Source: Paraconiothyrium sp. Pb-2020
Lineage: Eukaryota; Ascomycota; Dothideomycetes; Pleosporales; Didymosphaeriaceae
Length of the DNA: 64,000 nucleotides
NCBI GenBank assembly: GCA_022419385.1
Contig: JAJUBI010000001.1
Coordinates: forward strand, 1,116,001 to 1,180,000
Direction of reading: 5' to 3'
Positions 34,799-46,358 of the stretch are shown one piece after another; positions within the stretch are counted from its first letter, which is position 1, and the number at the start of each line of letters is the position of its first letter. The notes beneath the pieces are model-generated. The model was given only the letters and a program-made list of their open reading frames with translations. It had not been told where the DNA came from and did not search any database. Position numbers and translations under genes: made by a program.

Positions 34799-35879
34799 CT
34801 AAGGAGCCGCCTGCTGCGCGTCCAACACCTTCTTGCCAATCCTCACCAAATCCGCATTCTCCAACGGCTCCTTCTCGAACCCATTCGACACTTGATCCAC
34901 CATCGCAGCAGCGACCTCCCTAATGCCAATTTTGCCCGCAATCAAGCCAGCGACGGCACCGACCACCGTCATGAGCAGCCCTGGCGGGTTGGGGAGAACG
35001 AGCCCAGGCTTTGCCGCCGCGGCTTCCCATCCGCTGGCCTTGTGCTTCTCGGCAAACTCAAGGCAGTCGACTTCGATGCGGCCCTATCATGATATTAACA
35101 TGCCAAAGGGCAAGACAGGAGAGAAGCAAATTAAATAGTAGCGCACCTTCAACCGGATGTACTCTTTAAAGACCGGTGGCGTAGGACCGTCGGGCGTACG
35201 AGGCGTATCCGGGCCACTGATGTATAGGAAGCGGAAAGTGCCTGTCTGTCCCTTCGCCGCGCGCGCTTCCTGGATCTGCTCGAGCGCTTTGAGCGTATAT
35301 GTCTGGTTGATTCTTTTCACTTCTTCGAATGGCATGCCCCGAGTGTTCTGGGGGAGGACGGCGAGAGCCCTACATATCGCATGTCAGCACCGTTCCCACA
35401 TTTCCTAGCAGCAAGGCAACAATGATATGTCGGCGCAAGTGAGTACGATAGCGAAGGGAGCAATTTACCAAATAGCGCCATCGGCATCCGCAAGCTGCGC
35501 CTTCACGTCCTCGGGATACTTCTCAAAATCCTTCACCACCAAGCTCTTCAGTTTACTTGTGTCCGCGCCAGGCGCTGTGCCCGCAGGCACAGCGATCGGT
35601 TTTCTGCCCAGCGCATAGATGGTAGTGATCTTGGGATTCGATAGACTTTGGCGGATGACTGAACATGCGGATACAGAATCAGTGTAATGTACCTAAATCA
35701 AGGAACTGGGTGAAGTAGGTGCTCTAGCTAGTAACTAATGTCTGAGGATTCCAGGCTTGAAGGTGTAAGGCCTGAGTCTTAGACAATCGCCCAGCATGAG
35801 CTCCCACTTTATACCCCCGACATTGCATACTTTCCGTCGCGACGAAGCCCGTTGCGCCGCCGATGATGAGTTTCACCAT
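34799..35879 (-). CDS. NAD(P)-binding Rossmann protein, nucleoside-diphosphate-sugar epimerase-like
   Basis: Four exons: 35879-35831, 35658-35469, 35369-35147 and 35083-34799; product 248 aa, a short member. The first exon gives LIIGGATGFVATE, the extended-SDR GxTGFV(G/A) dinucleotide loop. IIRQSLSNPKITTIYALGRK follows after the splice, i.e. the strand that carries the basic residue selecting NADPH. DADGAIWALAVLPQNT and FRFLYISGPDTP are the next strands. AAKPGLVLPNPPGLL closes the fold. The YxxxK active site of true epimerases is not obvious, so it may be a non-catalytic or NmrA/HTATIP2-like member. The first intron is 172 bp, three times the local norm, so a small extra exon there cannot be excluded. 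It is transcribed in line with cofactor C. Confidence 0.82.
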
Positions 35880-38159
35880 CTTGTCTTTCTTTGTTGGTCG
35901 AATGCTGTGGTGCGGTGTAGTACTGGGTGCCCAGGTGTTGTAATCGTGGAAAGGCGGAGGAGGTTATGTAGCCGAAAACAAAAGATCCATGGGATGGACG
36001 AAACCTAAGATATTTCGGAGGAGTAGTCCAGCGAGGCACGCGTTATAACCTTGGGAAGGCGCCGGGGATTAACGCGGGATGTTTACACAACGAGCTCGGT
36101 GTTCGGCGACCAAGCACCACACCTGATTGCTAAAAAGCGCATGCCGCACGCCACACATCAGGACTAGAACCCGGTTAACCTCCTTACGACATCAGAGCTT
36201 GTCGTAGATGTATGCATACGATAGTGAACACTATCGGTGATGCGGGACTATAGCGCCTCCGATTGGTTCGCTTGCGGAGGGTGAATAGAAGGTGATTGGA
36301 TGCAAAGTGGGCTGCATCGGACGCCTGAATGAACGCGCCTTCGCTTTGTTTGAACGAGCTGACTAGTATCACCTCGTGGAGGCTACTATGCGGCGTAGTC
36401 GCTGAGTCTTTCGCCAACCCAGAAATCGGGCTATCAAAGCCCGCTTGTGACCTTTGCGACTCATGACAAAGCAATGAGAAAGCTCGTAAGACGGGCGGGC
36501 ACTCGCTTCCTACCGCCAGTCAAACCGCCTGCACCCGTTCCCTTCCAAGGCTTCCGAGATTGTAAATGGTACCTAAAGTTGGCAGAAATGTCCCCTCCAC
36601 ATCCTCCGCCTCCTGCAAGCGCACACGCCCAAACTCCCTTCTTAGCCCTCAATCCAAGCCCTGTATCTCCTCTCGGCAAGCAAAACAACGCCTTCCCACC
36701 CGTATGATGTACGAAGCGCATCACAAAAGCGGCATACTCTTGCTCAAATTCTTCGCTCTTGGCGTTGAGGACAAGCAGCCTGGCCAAACAATTCTCACGC
36801 TCACATATCTTAAGCTTCTGCAATGCTCGCTAAAGGTGGGGTTGGTTGTTGTGAAGCAGGGGTGCTCGCTGCTGTGTAATAATCAAAATAGAGCGCCGAT
36901 TGAGTAGGTTGTGCTACATGTTGTCGGTGAATAAGCCGGGAGACTCTACTTCGCAGGACAGGCAACTCTGATTGCAGAAGTGCATGTAGCGGCTGAAATC
37001 GTCGCGTGTGCCGCGACAGAATTATGTGTAATACCCGTGGAATCGGAACATGGTGGGACTTGTCCGTACGGTATCGAAGAGTCAGTCGTCATCTATCATC
37101 TCATCAGTAACAACGGCTAGCCAGCATACGAAGCTATTGATGTTGGCAGTAGCGTACTACGAGTGTTGTTTCGGTTACCTCGATGCGCTTAAGAAGCAGG
37201 CCGATGGAGCGTAGAACGCGTGACCGTGGGGAAAGCAAATCTTCGCATATGTCGTAGTCGTTGCGCTAGACTCGTTGAGCAATAATTCGTACTTCGGGTA
37301 TGGTAATCGGTGAGGCTCAGCTCGTTTGTGAAATCGGTGTTGCCGTGTTGGACGAAGGTTAGTAAGTCGAGAGGCTTCGGCTCTGACATATATCTCCTAC
37401 TTGTTTCGAGGAGCTCATCGGCTGCGTCAACGATGGATCGAAGCCTTGCTTCTACATTTGTGTGCCATTGATAAATAGGTCCCGAGGCTTTTGCTTGTAA
37501 TTGAGCTGAATTTTACCATGGCTTTTGTCCTAGTCTTTGGCCAAACTCAGCAGAGCATATATCTTATCTATCATATCCAACGCTTTGATGTTTCAAGTCA
37601 AAACCAGAAGTGGTGCGAGGGAGAGCTTGCTGGCATTATTCCAAGTATTAATTGTTTTCGTTGTTGCCAAAGTGTAGTGTATTGATTCAGTAATGGGGTG
37701 CTCGTAAAGCTGGGTTTAATGCTACCTGCGCCCGGTTACAATCTTGAGCGCAATATCGCACACATGAAAGCAGGAGCATACTCGGAGATATGTTTCCAAA
37801 ACTGAAGCTCTCTCGTACATGTAGCACGGATAGGAGTAAGAACTGTTAGTATGCGGTATGAATCCTACGATGCGATGTCTTGCGCACCGCGTGATGTCTG
37901 AACACGCTTGCCATGTCATATCTCTTGGATAACGCAGATGCGTTGGAAACATTGTCAGTGATTTGAAATAACCCCAAGAACATTGTGGCACAAGGAACTT
38001 GTGCCTGTCTGTTTGTAGGTTCACCATCTTCTCGTTTAGCGATACCGAAATTGTTGATGTAAAGGTGATGTTCTCGATGCGAATGCCACTAATAGGCCAG
38101 ATGAGTTTCCGTAGCTGGCTAGTGACAGAGCTTCTAGAAATATCCACCGATTTTGGTTG
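35880..38159. other. Gene-poor stretch, no firm gene
   Basis: About 2.3 kb with no recognisable protein. A minus-strand frame ending at 36461 and open from about 36826 is the most coding-like piece (residues such as AKSEEFEQEYAAFVMRF), preceded by a possible acceptor CCTTTAG. It has no ATG upstream and no family I know. A 146-codon minus-strand frame at 37722-38162 looks like chance. Sequence becomes more AT-rich to the right. Confidence 0.4.
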
Positions 38160-38960
38160 CACGGATCAATAGAATTTTCGTACTTTGCATCTGACTTCCG
38201 TTTGCGAGAGACAGAGCTATAGGTCCATTCTTTGTCAAGACGTTCACGCGAACGTTGCGCTCCAGCATCTTCTGAAGAGTTTTAGCCAATCTCCCTATTC
38301 AAAAGGTGCTACAGCAGCACCGGCCTCATTCCGAATCAGACCATGGTCGAGCGCCTGCCATTAGTAAACTCTTTAGGGACCCAAATTCGCTCATCATATC
38401 AGACTGTTTCTGAATTGTTGCTCGCAGTAGCAGCATGCAGTGGCGTAGTTTTACCATTGGAAGAAGATGCAGACGCGCGCCGACCGCTATAAGTAGTTAA
38501 GTCACAACAGAAGTGCCTAAATCGTGCCTTTACGAGAAGCTATGCATACAAAGTGAACGAGATCTATGTAAGTGTTTACTTCTCCGCCATAATTAGGAGT
38601 GTTTCAACCATAACTAGATGATCACTTACGATTATCACCACAGTATTGTAATCGATAAGATCCTTTATTTAGGTAATGCCAGGTTCCGCAATCGCTCTAT
38701 ATAGCGGAGTTTCACCAACACCATCCTTAGCATTAATAATGGTGCGATGTGTTAGGAGATCGGCGCCGATAGCAAGAAGATCAGCCACTATCTCAATTTG
38801 GCCTACATAAGCCGCATAATGAAGAGCACTGCCTCCACCCACGGCATCGGTGGCGTCAACAAATCTTTGGTCTCTGGGGAAAATCTTGCAGGTGCTTTCT
38901 GATGGATGCAGTTTTGCCATCGCAGAACGCAGGTCATTGATTCTCTGCTAGATATGACGC
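38160..38960 (-). pseudogene. Ankyrin-repeat gene relic
   Basis: Reading right to left, several ankyrin-like pieces appear in different frames broken by stops. An intact piece (about 38954-38669) has SALHYAAYVGQIEIVADLLAIGADL and GVGETPLYRA. Around 38480-38400 lies NGKTTPLHAATASNNSETV followed by an in-frame stop. Near 38280-38200 is MLERNVRVNVLTKNGPIALSLA. Each carries the TPLHxA or LLxxGAxV core of the repeat. No start codon, no single frame and no set of introns I could find joins them, so I call it a decayed gene, not a live one. Ankyrin genes are a common source of such relics in fungi. Confidence 0.55.
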
Positions 38961-39912
38961 ATTGCATTCGGGAAACGGGCCACCCCATATGTATGACTGT
39001 GCGATGTAAGGTCAGGGTTTCCCGGACATCGTGTTCCTCTATAGAGAATGAAATTATGCTAGGCACGTTTCGTCCCTGTCAGTTTAGCAAATGATGGATT
39101 TTCGTGTATCCAAGGGTTGTGCAGATATTGTTGCAGTCCTCATGGAACTACAGATGGTAGATGTTCAAAGCGGACGAGGTTCGATGTGTTGTACATGTTT
39201 TACAAACGCTAAAATATGCTCTTCGTAATCATGCCCTGCTCTTTCAGTCCCCACAGTTTCCTAGTGGGTCTTGGCGCGTCCGAAAGTGAATCAAGGTGTT
39301 GAACAAGTATATGGACCGCAGACTTCAGACACCATCCCAGCGGAAGGCGGTCTATATCATAACGACCACGAGCCGCCGCTGCACAGTATCTTCGCTGGGT
39401 AGGCGGAAGGTGAACGTCTGGCTTGCAGAGAAGCGATATATGCGGAGTAATGCATTTTGTCGCTCGATGCCTCACCTTCTAAGAATGAGAGGCTAGCAGC
39501 TTGTGAGGCGAGAGGTGATGCAGGAGAAGCAAAGGTCAATGCATCGTCTGATAAGATCTTGCTTATTCAGCTTCGCTTAGCTGTGCAAGGGGATGAACTA
39601 TGAGAAGAACCACGCGGATTGAGACGCAAGTGTAAGGTGGGAAAATTCGATGTTCGAGTCCAATGCAACTACACTAGCTGTAGTGCGTAGGGTGATGTAA
39701 TCCATAATTGTATGAGCGACCGAGCCGGCAAGGGAGGAATTTCGGGAGGGCCTATGAATGTGAAGTACTAAAGCAGGGGAGCCACAATCATGGAACCACA
39801 ATCATGGAACCACAATCATGGAACCACAATCATGGAACGACTATGGGACAAAATAAAGTATCCTTTAGTAGCAACTCCAGTGAAATATATGTACAATTGC
39901 CTGCAGCTTACT
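38961..39912. other. Intergenic stretch with a minisatellite
   Basis: About 950 bp between the ankyrin relic and the complex I gene. Apart from the 14-bp tandem repeat I see nothing. A minus-strand frame at 39209-39475 might be a further piece of the relic but has no ankyrin core. Confidence 0.4.
39782..39837 (+). repeat. 14-bp minisatellite, four perfect units
   Basis: The unit CCACAATCATGGAA occurs four times in succession without a mismatch (56 bp). It lies 76 bp beyond the stop of the complex I subunit gene, in its 3' flank. Confidence 0.95.
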
Positions 39913-40678
39913 TTATAGGCTAGCCGTGGGGTCTGCGTTCTTCTCTCGGAACTGCTCTTGCGCCGCCTTCACGTCGATGCCATATTTGGCAAGTAACCGC
40001 TCCCGCCTCCGCTCCTCGTAACCGGGACCGTAGATCCCTATTAATGTCAGTAGCGAGCATTGTGTGCTATACACGGCGCAACGTACCTCGGCCTTCACCA
40101 AGCTGCTCGAGCGTCTCCTGGAGTGGTCTCCGGCGCATCTTGCGCATCTCCTCTTTCCGGGCGACTTCATCTTCGTCATCTTCCTTGAGCGCGTAGCCGC
40201 CCAGGCCGTTTGTGTATCTAAAGGCAGCCGTGGCAACGCCGAACGCAGCGCCCGCGCCGAGGACCATCGGGATGCTCCCCCCTACGATAATCAACATTGG
40301 TTCCTAAAACCGGGCTGAAGACGTACTTTGTAAACCGACCGCAGTGCCGCCCATGAAACCCGCAAAGGCCTCACCATAAGCGTCGTCCTTCTGTCGAAGG
40401 TTCGCGGTTGCGTCCTTTGTGAATTGGTACAGAACTCCCACACCCGCTGTGACCAATTAGCTTCGCCTGACTACCGACACATGCTCCAATTGGCACGCAC
40501 TGAAGACTGCAATTATGCCGCCCGAGCGGGTGATGATGCCCATAGCACCGACATTCTGCTTCCGAAGGGTGTTCTGCACGCCCGCAAAAACGGCGCCGGC
40601 AAGGGAGAGCTGGAGGGCGGTCTTCGACGTGTTCGCGAGTGTGTCTCGCGGATGGTAGGTATCGTCGTGGGAGGCCAT
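39913..40678 (-). CDS. NADH:ubiquinone oxidoreductase 21.3-kDa/NDUFA11-type subunit
   Basis: An accessory membrane-arm subunit of mitochondrial complex I (Tim17-like fold). Four exons: 40678-40501, 40446-40327, 40281-40087 and 40037-39913; product 205 aa. The Tim17-like core spans about residues 20-140: LQLSLAGAVFAGVQNTL, then VGAMGIITRSGGIIAVF, then GEAFAGFMGGTAVGLQ and IPMVLGAGAAFGVATAAF, i.e. four Gly-rich membrane segments. DATANLRQKDDAYGEAFAGF is close to the fungal NUO-21.3 pattern. The C-terminal part (YGPGYEERRRERLLAKYGID) is the charged matrix extension typical of the fungal protein. There is no long cleavable presequence, as expected for this fold. It is divergent from the Ubp2-type gene, 459 bp between starts. 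Confidence 0.9.
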
Positions 40679-41137
40679 GGCGGGCGCAATTGGGCGGTGA
40701 TGTCGTTGCGGAGCTCTTTCGACGTTGAAGTTGAATCGCGGCGGCGCTAGCAACAGCGCAGCTTCCACGTCTCTTGGCGCGCATCACTGTTTGACATGAG
40801 GCCAAATGTCTCACCCGCAACGCCGCTTTGGGGATTGCTGGCTTTTGGCCGGGAACAAGTGTGAACTCCCCCTCATTACGGATTTATCCAGTGCCGGACG
40901 TGGCCCTCCGTTCTCTCAAAACCGTGGCCAGCGAAACCAATCTCGCTCAACCCGCTGCGCGACTGCCGCCTAGAGACAACAGACCACGCCCGCACCTTCC
41001 ACTCGACGCTCCCCGCTCGGCGCCTGCCCTACTCTCTGCCACGTAACCCCCTCCAAGCTGTGTGGTCTTCGCGTCTACAGCTCCGCGCACCATATTCTTC
41101 AACATAGCTCCATCTGGACCCCTCCATAGCGGCAGCC
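40679..41137. promoter_or_regulatory. Divergent promoter of the complex I subunit and the Ubp2-type gene
   Basis: 459 bp between two outward-facing starts. No TATA box or repeated motif is obvious; pyrimidine-rich tracts lie close to the Ubp2-type start. Confidence 0.5.
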
Positions 41138-44100
41138 ATGGGTGGCCCAGGTCAGTCGTGCGAGAACTATATGTACTATGCTTGAAAGTAGCTGACCGTG
41201 CTCTCTCACAGGTAAAACGGCACCCCTACTGCTACAAAACCTTCTCACATACGACCCACGCTACGAAGGCGCAGCGGGCAGGAACCTGCTTACGTCCCCG
41301 CCGCCGCATCATGACCCCCGTGCTGCTCCGACCTCCTCCGTCCCGTATCGAAACTGTCGTCACGATGTGCAGTTAAAGGAAGAGCAGAGTGCACTCCCAC
41401 AGAGAGGCATTGCCCCCGACGAGAATACTATATACAAGGTTGCCGTCTATTGCAGAAAGTGTCGCTGGCACTTTGACATCTGGGTCGACTTTCGCGACGA
41501 TGGCCCGCAGAACGTACCATGCAAGAAGTCAGACCCTGAATTCCCGCTACACCACTTCATATTCTCGGGCGAAGATGATCCGATAAGATCTGAGAGTCTG
41601 GGCGACAGTGACGGGTCGCGGTTGTATACCTTCTATTGTTCAGCGCCTAAATGCCCGGTCGCTCTACGCATCCGCATATCGCCGCCTTGCCTCTCCGACG
41701 ACGACTTGATCTTGCTGACGGACCCGGCAAACTTGCGGAAACGATGGGAACGTTCAAAAGAGATCAACGGAGACCGCGCCGATACCGACATGGCGCAATC
41801 CATTGATGCGCCCAATTTCTTGAACACCTATCTGCATGACAGTTTCAATCCAACAAAAGGCAAAACTAGGATACCGCTCCTAAATAGAAAGTTCCTTAAG
41901 ACCTTCGGACGAGATTGCGACCACATTCTGGAGAAGTTGGGCTTTACTTTCGCGGTAGAAGTGGATGCAGACGGCAATAGCACGGACGGATGGTATCTGC
42001 CCAGACCTTCAGAGGCCCAGAACCCTCTAGAGAATCTCAAACCCACGCCTCGCAACCTCATCGAGAACGCGCGATTTGAGTTAAACGCTATCATTCTACG
42101 CTATCCGGAATCAGAGCGCTCTACGGCGCGTCGCAATCCTTTGACTCTTATACCTGCCCGTAGTTACATCGAACTAGCTTTCGGCTGCGACGACTATGAA
42201 CTTAGGGAGGGCGGTCGTAGGGAGACACGTAGTACATCTCGCGAGGAAGATCATCCCTATTACGCTGGCCTCGGTGCATTGGCGGATTTTGCTGACAGCC
42301 TGTTAATCTTCGCATACAATCGGCAAGTCGAAGCGGATGCAGTGAACACATCTTACTATTTCGAATGCTTGAAAGATCTGGCTAAGGGCCGCAACAGTGA
42401 GATTCTGTTGACCGAAAGCGCGATACTCGAGTCCCAAGGACTGTTCACTCGACAAGATGTCATTCAAGCCTACCGCACGCTCGGTATAGACCCTTCCCAT
42501 GCCTCCGCTCTTAGTGATGAGATCATCACCAACCAGTTCAAGTCTCGCCTGGCAGACATCGGCCCCAGACAGGTCGAAGAAGCCCGGAGTGCCCTGCAAG
42601 TCATCGGTACTGCCAGGAACAGTGAAATCATTAAACGAGCGGCATCTAACTCCATTGAAACGTACGAAGAAGCGCTCGCTTGGCTCAACCTTCCTGACTC
42701 TGTAGATCTTTCTGGTGACGACTTTGTCATCACCATGTACACGTCGAAGGTAAATGACAGTCCTCAAGAGACCGAGATTGGAAGAAAGGCAGTCAAAATT
42801 ATTGCAGATTATCGCAAAAGTCAGCGGTTGTGGCAATGGCTGGAGACAGGGCAGATGGACGCGGCTGAGATGGACACTGCCGAAGCTTATGCCACTCTAA
42901 GCATCACGGACAGATCATCGAGACTTGACCCGAGCGTCTTGCAGACACTGTATGAAGGCATGCTTCAGGATGCACCAGAGAATGCGCAAAGGCTAGAGAC
43001 CGCTCTCGCAAAAGTCCGACAGGATCAGCAGAATTCGCATGGAACATCCTATGCCGATACAACTCAGCAGCCGGCCCATAATTATGAGCTGGATGAGTGG
43101 CCTGTGGGATGTTGTAACATTGGTAATACTTGCTACTTGAACAGCGTATTGCAGTTCTTGTTCACCATCAAGCCTTTGCGCGACATGGTCATCGATTGCG
43201 ACACGCACTTTCAGGATCTCTCACCAGAAGCTTTGGAGCCGAAGCGCGTGGGACGAACCGCTGTTTCCCGCGCGAGGGCTGAGACTGGCCAACAATGTGA
43301 GCATAGGCCCCTGATAATTTCGAGACTTTCCCGCGCTTTGTAGTCGCAACCCCTGTTTCAATAGCAAGTACTGACTAATACAGTTGTTCGAGAACTGCAA
43401 GCTTTGTTCAAGCATATGATTACTGCAAATACGCACAACATCCGCCCGGAGCGATCCCTTGCTGCTTTGGCACTGACGAGGGGCGAAAACACCGATATCG
43501 CGAGCGAGGCACCAACTCGTGCGCCCTCGAGATTGGGCAAGATAGGCGACATGCCAGTCAGTGGGCCTATGCTTCCGCCAGGATTCTCCACGACGTCGAT
43601 GCCACCTTCTCCTGCTGACTCCGTGATGGGCGATGCCGAAGGCGATGCCGATAGCATGAAGGCTATGGACCTGACGGCAACAGCAGATAAGCCCAGTAAC
43701 ACCGCTGCCTCTCAACCAGAGCCACCGTCACGGCCTCCTCCCGTCCCTCCTCGGCCACAGGCCTCGGCTGACATTGGCCTCAAGAAACTCGAGGATGTAG
43801 CCCAGCAGCAGGATGCCGCCGAGATCTTGAACAATGTGTTCGACCTACTGTCTTGCGCTTTCAAAGGGGAGGATGTGCTACAGGATGGTGAACAACTGGA
43901 TCTGATCAAGAAGACCTTCTTCTCTAACGTTACAACCGTGCGTAAAACGAAGGATAAAGACATCCCGAAATCCGATCTCCAGGATAATGTTCTTGTATCG
44001 ACGAAGGGTAGGGATCGATCAATCTGTGCCGCCTTGGACGATGAGTTCGGCCTCACCGAACTTGAAGGCGGCGTCACCAAGTACGAGTTCTTTGAAAACG

Positions 44101-44978
44101 CTGCCCCAATCCAAATCATCAACGTTCGACGCCTGCAATTCGAGAATGGCCGTGCCCGAAAAGATGAATCACATCTTGCACTAGACAAGGTCCTATACTT
44201 GGATAGATATTTAAAGTCGACCAGATCGCTTTCCGAGGAACAGTTACAAGAGCTTCGAAACCAACAGTGGCGGCTCCAGGCTGAGTTAAGAACTCTTGAA
44301 ACGCGCAAGAAGCTGCTCAATGAGACCGAGTTTAAAGATGTTGATCTTGCTGGCGTTTTGGATGAGACCGCTTCCCTAGTCACAAAGCTCGAGGAGCAGT
44401 TGCCAGACTCTCACAGCAACAGCGAGCCTCAGCAGTCGTTACAAGAATCAAGTAGCTCTAGTCCGGCTTCTTCTAGACCGCTCACGGACCAGCTCAACCA
44501 ACGCGCTGATGAACTCCGCCCGGAACTTAGCGAGATTCACGAACGTATGGACAAACTGGAGAAGCATATCGACTCCGTGTTCAAAGATTGTCAAGATCAC
44601 CCGTACAGACTACATGCCATTTTCATGCATGCAGGCTCTTCCAGCGGAGGTCATTACTGGATATACATCTACGATTTCCAGCACGACATTTGGCGAAAAT
44701 ACAACGATGAAACGGTCACATTGGAATCTGAAGAAACCATCCTTAAGCGGGTACAGCAGGATCGACCGCCCACGAGCACAGGCATCGTGTACGTTCGCGA
44801 CGATGTGGCGATCGAGTACACAGAGGCTGTGCACCGGAAGCCGAACAAAGGAACGGATGCGCAGGACGGCGAGACTACGCAGCGCGGCGACATTGAGATG
44901 ACGGATGCCATGTCGGCGAATGTTGTCAACATGGACGATTTTACGAGCATGGAAGTCATACACGGGCAAGAGCTGTAA
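41138..44978 (+). CDS. ubp2: Ubiquitin carboxyl-terminal hydrolase, Ubp2 type
   Basis: A large USP-class deubiquitinase; yeast Ubp2 opposes Rsp5 by trimming K63-linked chains. Exons: 41138-41150 (13 nt), 41212-43296 and 43384-44978; 1230 aa if the stop at 44976-44978 is used. The tiny first exon (MGGP) is required to start the frame, which reads on as GKTAPLLLQNLLTYDPRY. The long N-terminal half resembles Ubp2 (WHFDIWVDFRDD; Cys pairs in YCRKCRW). The Cys box GCCNIGNTCYLNSVLQFLF holds Cys645. QQDAAEILNNVFDLLSCAF follows, then a coiled-coil insertion (about 985-1110), then the His box HAGSSSGGHYWIYIYDF with His1123. The stop overlaps a strong splice donor (CT|GTAAGA). If spliced, translation continues into 45068-45410 and the protein has 1343 aa; see the separate entry. 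Confidence 0.93.
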
Positions 44979-45067
44979 GAGTCGCAAGACATTACGCCTC
45001 GATCTACCTCGTGATATAACGCCCGATTAGCACTTTTATAGTTGTGCTAATCGTACTCTTATCCTAG

Positions 45068-45410
45068 GCTCAGCCCACTCAGTCCGCCCAACTCCCAAGC
45101 TAGTTCTCCTCTATCTGCTTCCCTTTCCTGCAAAGACGGCGATGTTGTCGATCACGACCACAAACCGTTCGCTTATCCCTTCGACCAGCGCTCTTCAAGA
45201 TTCGAGCATGAGCGCAGAAACTCTGGGGTATCTGGTTTTTTGAACAACCTGGTAGCAGCATTTCAGCTTAATCGGGAATCCGGCAACGCCTCCATCAAAT
45301 CTCCAGGCAAACGTGCTACGAGAGACTTCATGAATCTTGTATCGTCGTCCCCAGAGAAAAAAAGCAGGATTGGAGAATGCGATACAAAGAAGCCGTCTGT
45401 AGGGAGTTGA
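45068..45410 (+). other. Probable spliced C-terminal exon of the Ubp2-type gene
   Basis: A donor GTAAGA at 44975 cuts the last Leu codon just before the stop. The acceptor CCTAG ends at 45067, with a GTGCTAATC branch-like site before it; the intron is 93 bp. The join restores CTG and then reads 113 residues to TGA at 45408-45410, beginning LSPLSPPNSQASSPLSASLS and containing GFLNNLVAAFQLN and KSPGKRATRDFMNLV. This frame has no start codon of its own, which suits an internal exon. The tail is Ser-rich and basic, with no domain I know. Retaining the intron gives the shorter protein. Confidence 0.5.
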
Positions 45411-46040
45411 CAGACTGAACAGAAACATTGGAGCAATATTGGGCGTGGAACAACAAGGCGAAGCAGGCCCGCCTCGAGCGTCTCTATTGCAATCTTGCAA
45501 GGGGGCGATGGTGGCGAGTATGCAACGCTAGAGACCTCCGATCCTTTGCGCGTTCAACTTTGTGTGCATAGTGGTGTATGTGGCTTTCTTCGAATGTGTG
45601 CATTTTTGCGGCATGGTCTGGATTGTGACTTGATTGGTATGGTATAGATCGACGTTGGTGGGCAGTGCATTAGCGCATGGCGGATTGAAATAGGCGTGGG
45701 ATGAGACATTCATTGCATTGCGCGGCTCACAAGGGTTGCATTACGCCCTCTAGATACCCCTTCTGTGGATAGGAGAACATAGAATTGACGAGGTCTCTGA
45801 GCTTCGAGCGATGTCGCACTAGCGCCAACCGAGGGTGAATGTCCTGTGGCTGATGTGGCTGTGCAAGATCTCGCTTATCTTATCTCTTTTCCGCACTCAC
45901 TGTTCGAAATAGAACCCTGGGAAATCCGAACACCTCACACGCTACACGCTCCGGATCACCCTACGTGAGTACGAACGCTTCCGGATCTGTCGCACTGCTA
46001 ACATTGCTCGTAGGCCACCAAATTCCCCCATATCGACACA
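45411..46040. promoter_or_regulatory. Promoter and leader of the eS21 gene
   Basis: About 630 bp. The part near 45885-45960 is pyrimidine-rich, as often seen at fungal ribosomal protein genes. It ends with a leader that contains its own intron (separate entry). No further gene seen. Confidence 0.5.
45965..46013 (+). other. 5'UTR intron of the eS21 gene
   Basis: GTGAGT at 45965, a TGCTAAC branch point and CGTAG ending at 46013 form a textbook 49-bp intron just upstream of the start codon. Leader introns are common in fungal ribosomal protein genes. Confidence 0.65.
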
Positions 46041-46358
46041 ATGGAGAACGAAAGAGGCGAGCTCGTAGATCTGTAAGGCACCCTTTGCCCTTCGAAGCGA
46101 AGTTCTGGATATCTAACAAGTCACAGCTACATCCCGCGCAAGTGCAGCGCAACCAACCGCCTCATCCGCCCCGATGACCATGGCTCCGTCCAGATCTCTA
46201 TCGCCAACGTCGATGCCAACGGCCGCGCCATCTCGGGAGATAACACCACCTTTGCGCTTTGTGGTTTCGTCCGGGCAATGGGCGAGGCGGATGACTCATT
46301 GAACAGGCTGGCACAGCAGAGCGGCCTGCTCGAGAAGGTGTGGAGCCCGGTCAAATAG
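46041..46358 (+). CDS. RPS21: 40S ribosomal protein eS21
   Basis: Two exons, 46041-46072 and 46127-46358; product 87 aa, exactly the length of the yeast protein. The 54-bp intron (GTAAGG...CACAG) interrupts Leu11, an early position typical of ribosomal protein genes. The sequence MENERGELVDLYIPRKCSAT, then NRLIRPDDHGSVQISIANVD, then FALCGFVRAMGEADDSLNRL is an unmistakable eS21. It is a component of the small subunit body, contacts uS2, and is needed for 3' maturation of 18S rRNA. Confidence 0.97.

Noticed and set aside
31346..35879. Secondary-metabolite cluster around the BAHD acyltransferase
   Set aside because: Neighbours are tubulin cofactor C, a SAGA deubiquitinase and one generic NAD(P)-binding protein; no backbone enzyme, P450 or transporter is nearby.
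36120..36190. Possible tRNA-like B box (GGTTCTAGTCC on the minus strand)
   Set aside because: No acceptor or anticodon stem can be drawn around it.
37722..38162. 146-codon minus-strand frame in the gene-poor region
   Set aside because: No domain, odd composition and no splice context; within what chance gives in a region this long.
43712..44383. 223-codon minus-strand frame opposite the Ubp2-type gene
   Set aside because: Ser/Leu/Arg-rich shadow; the plus strand holds the USP domain.
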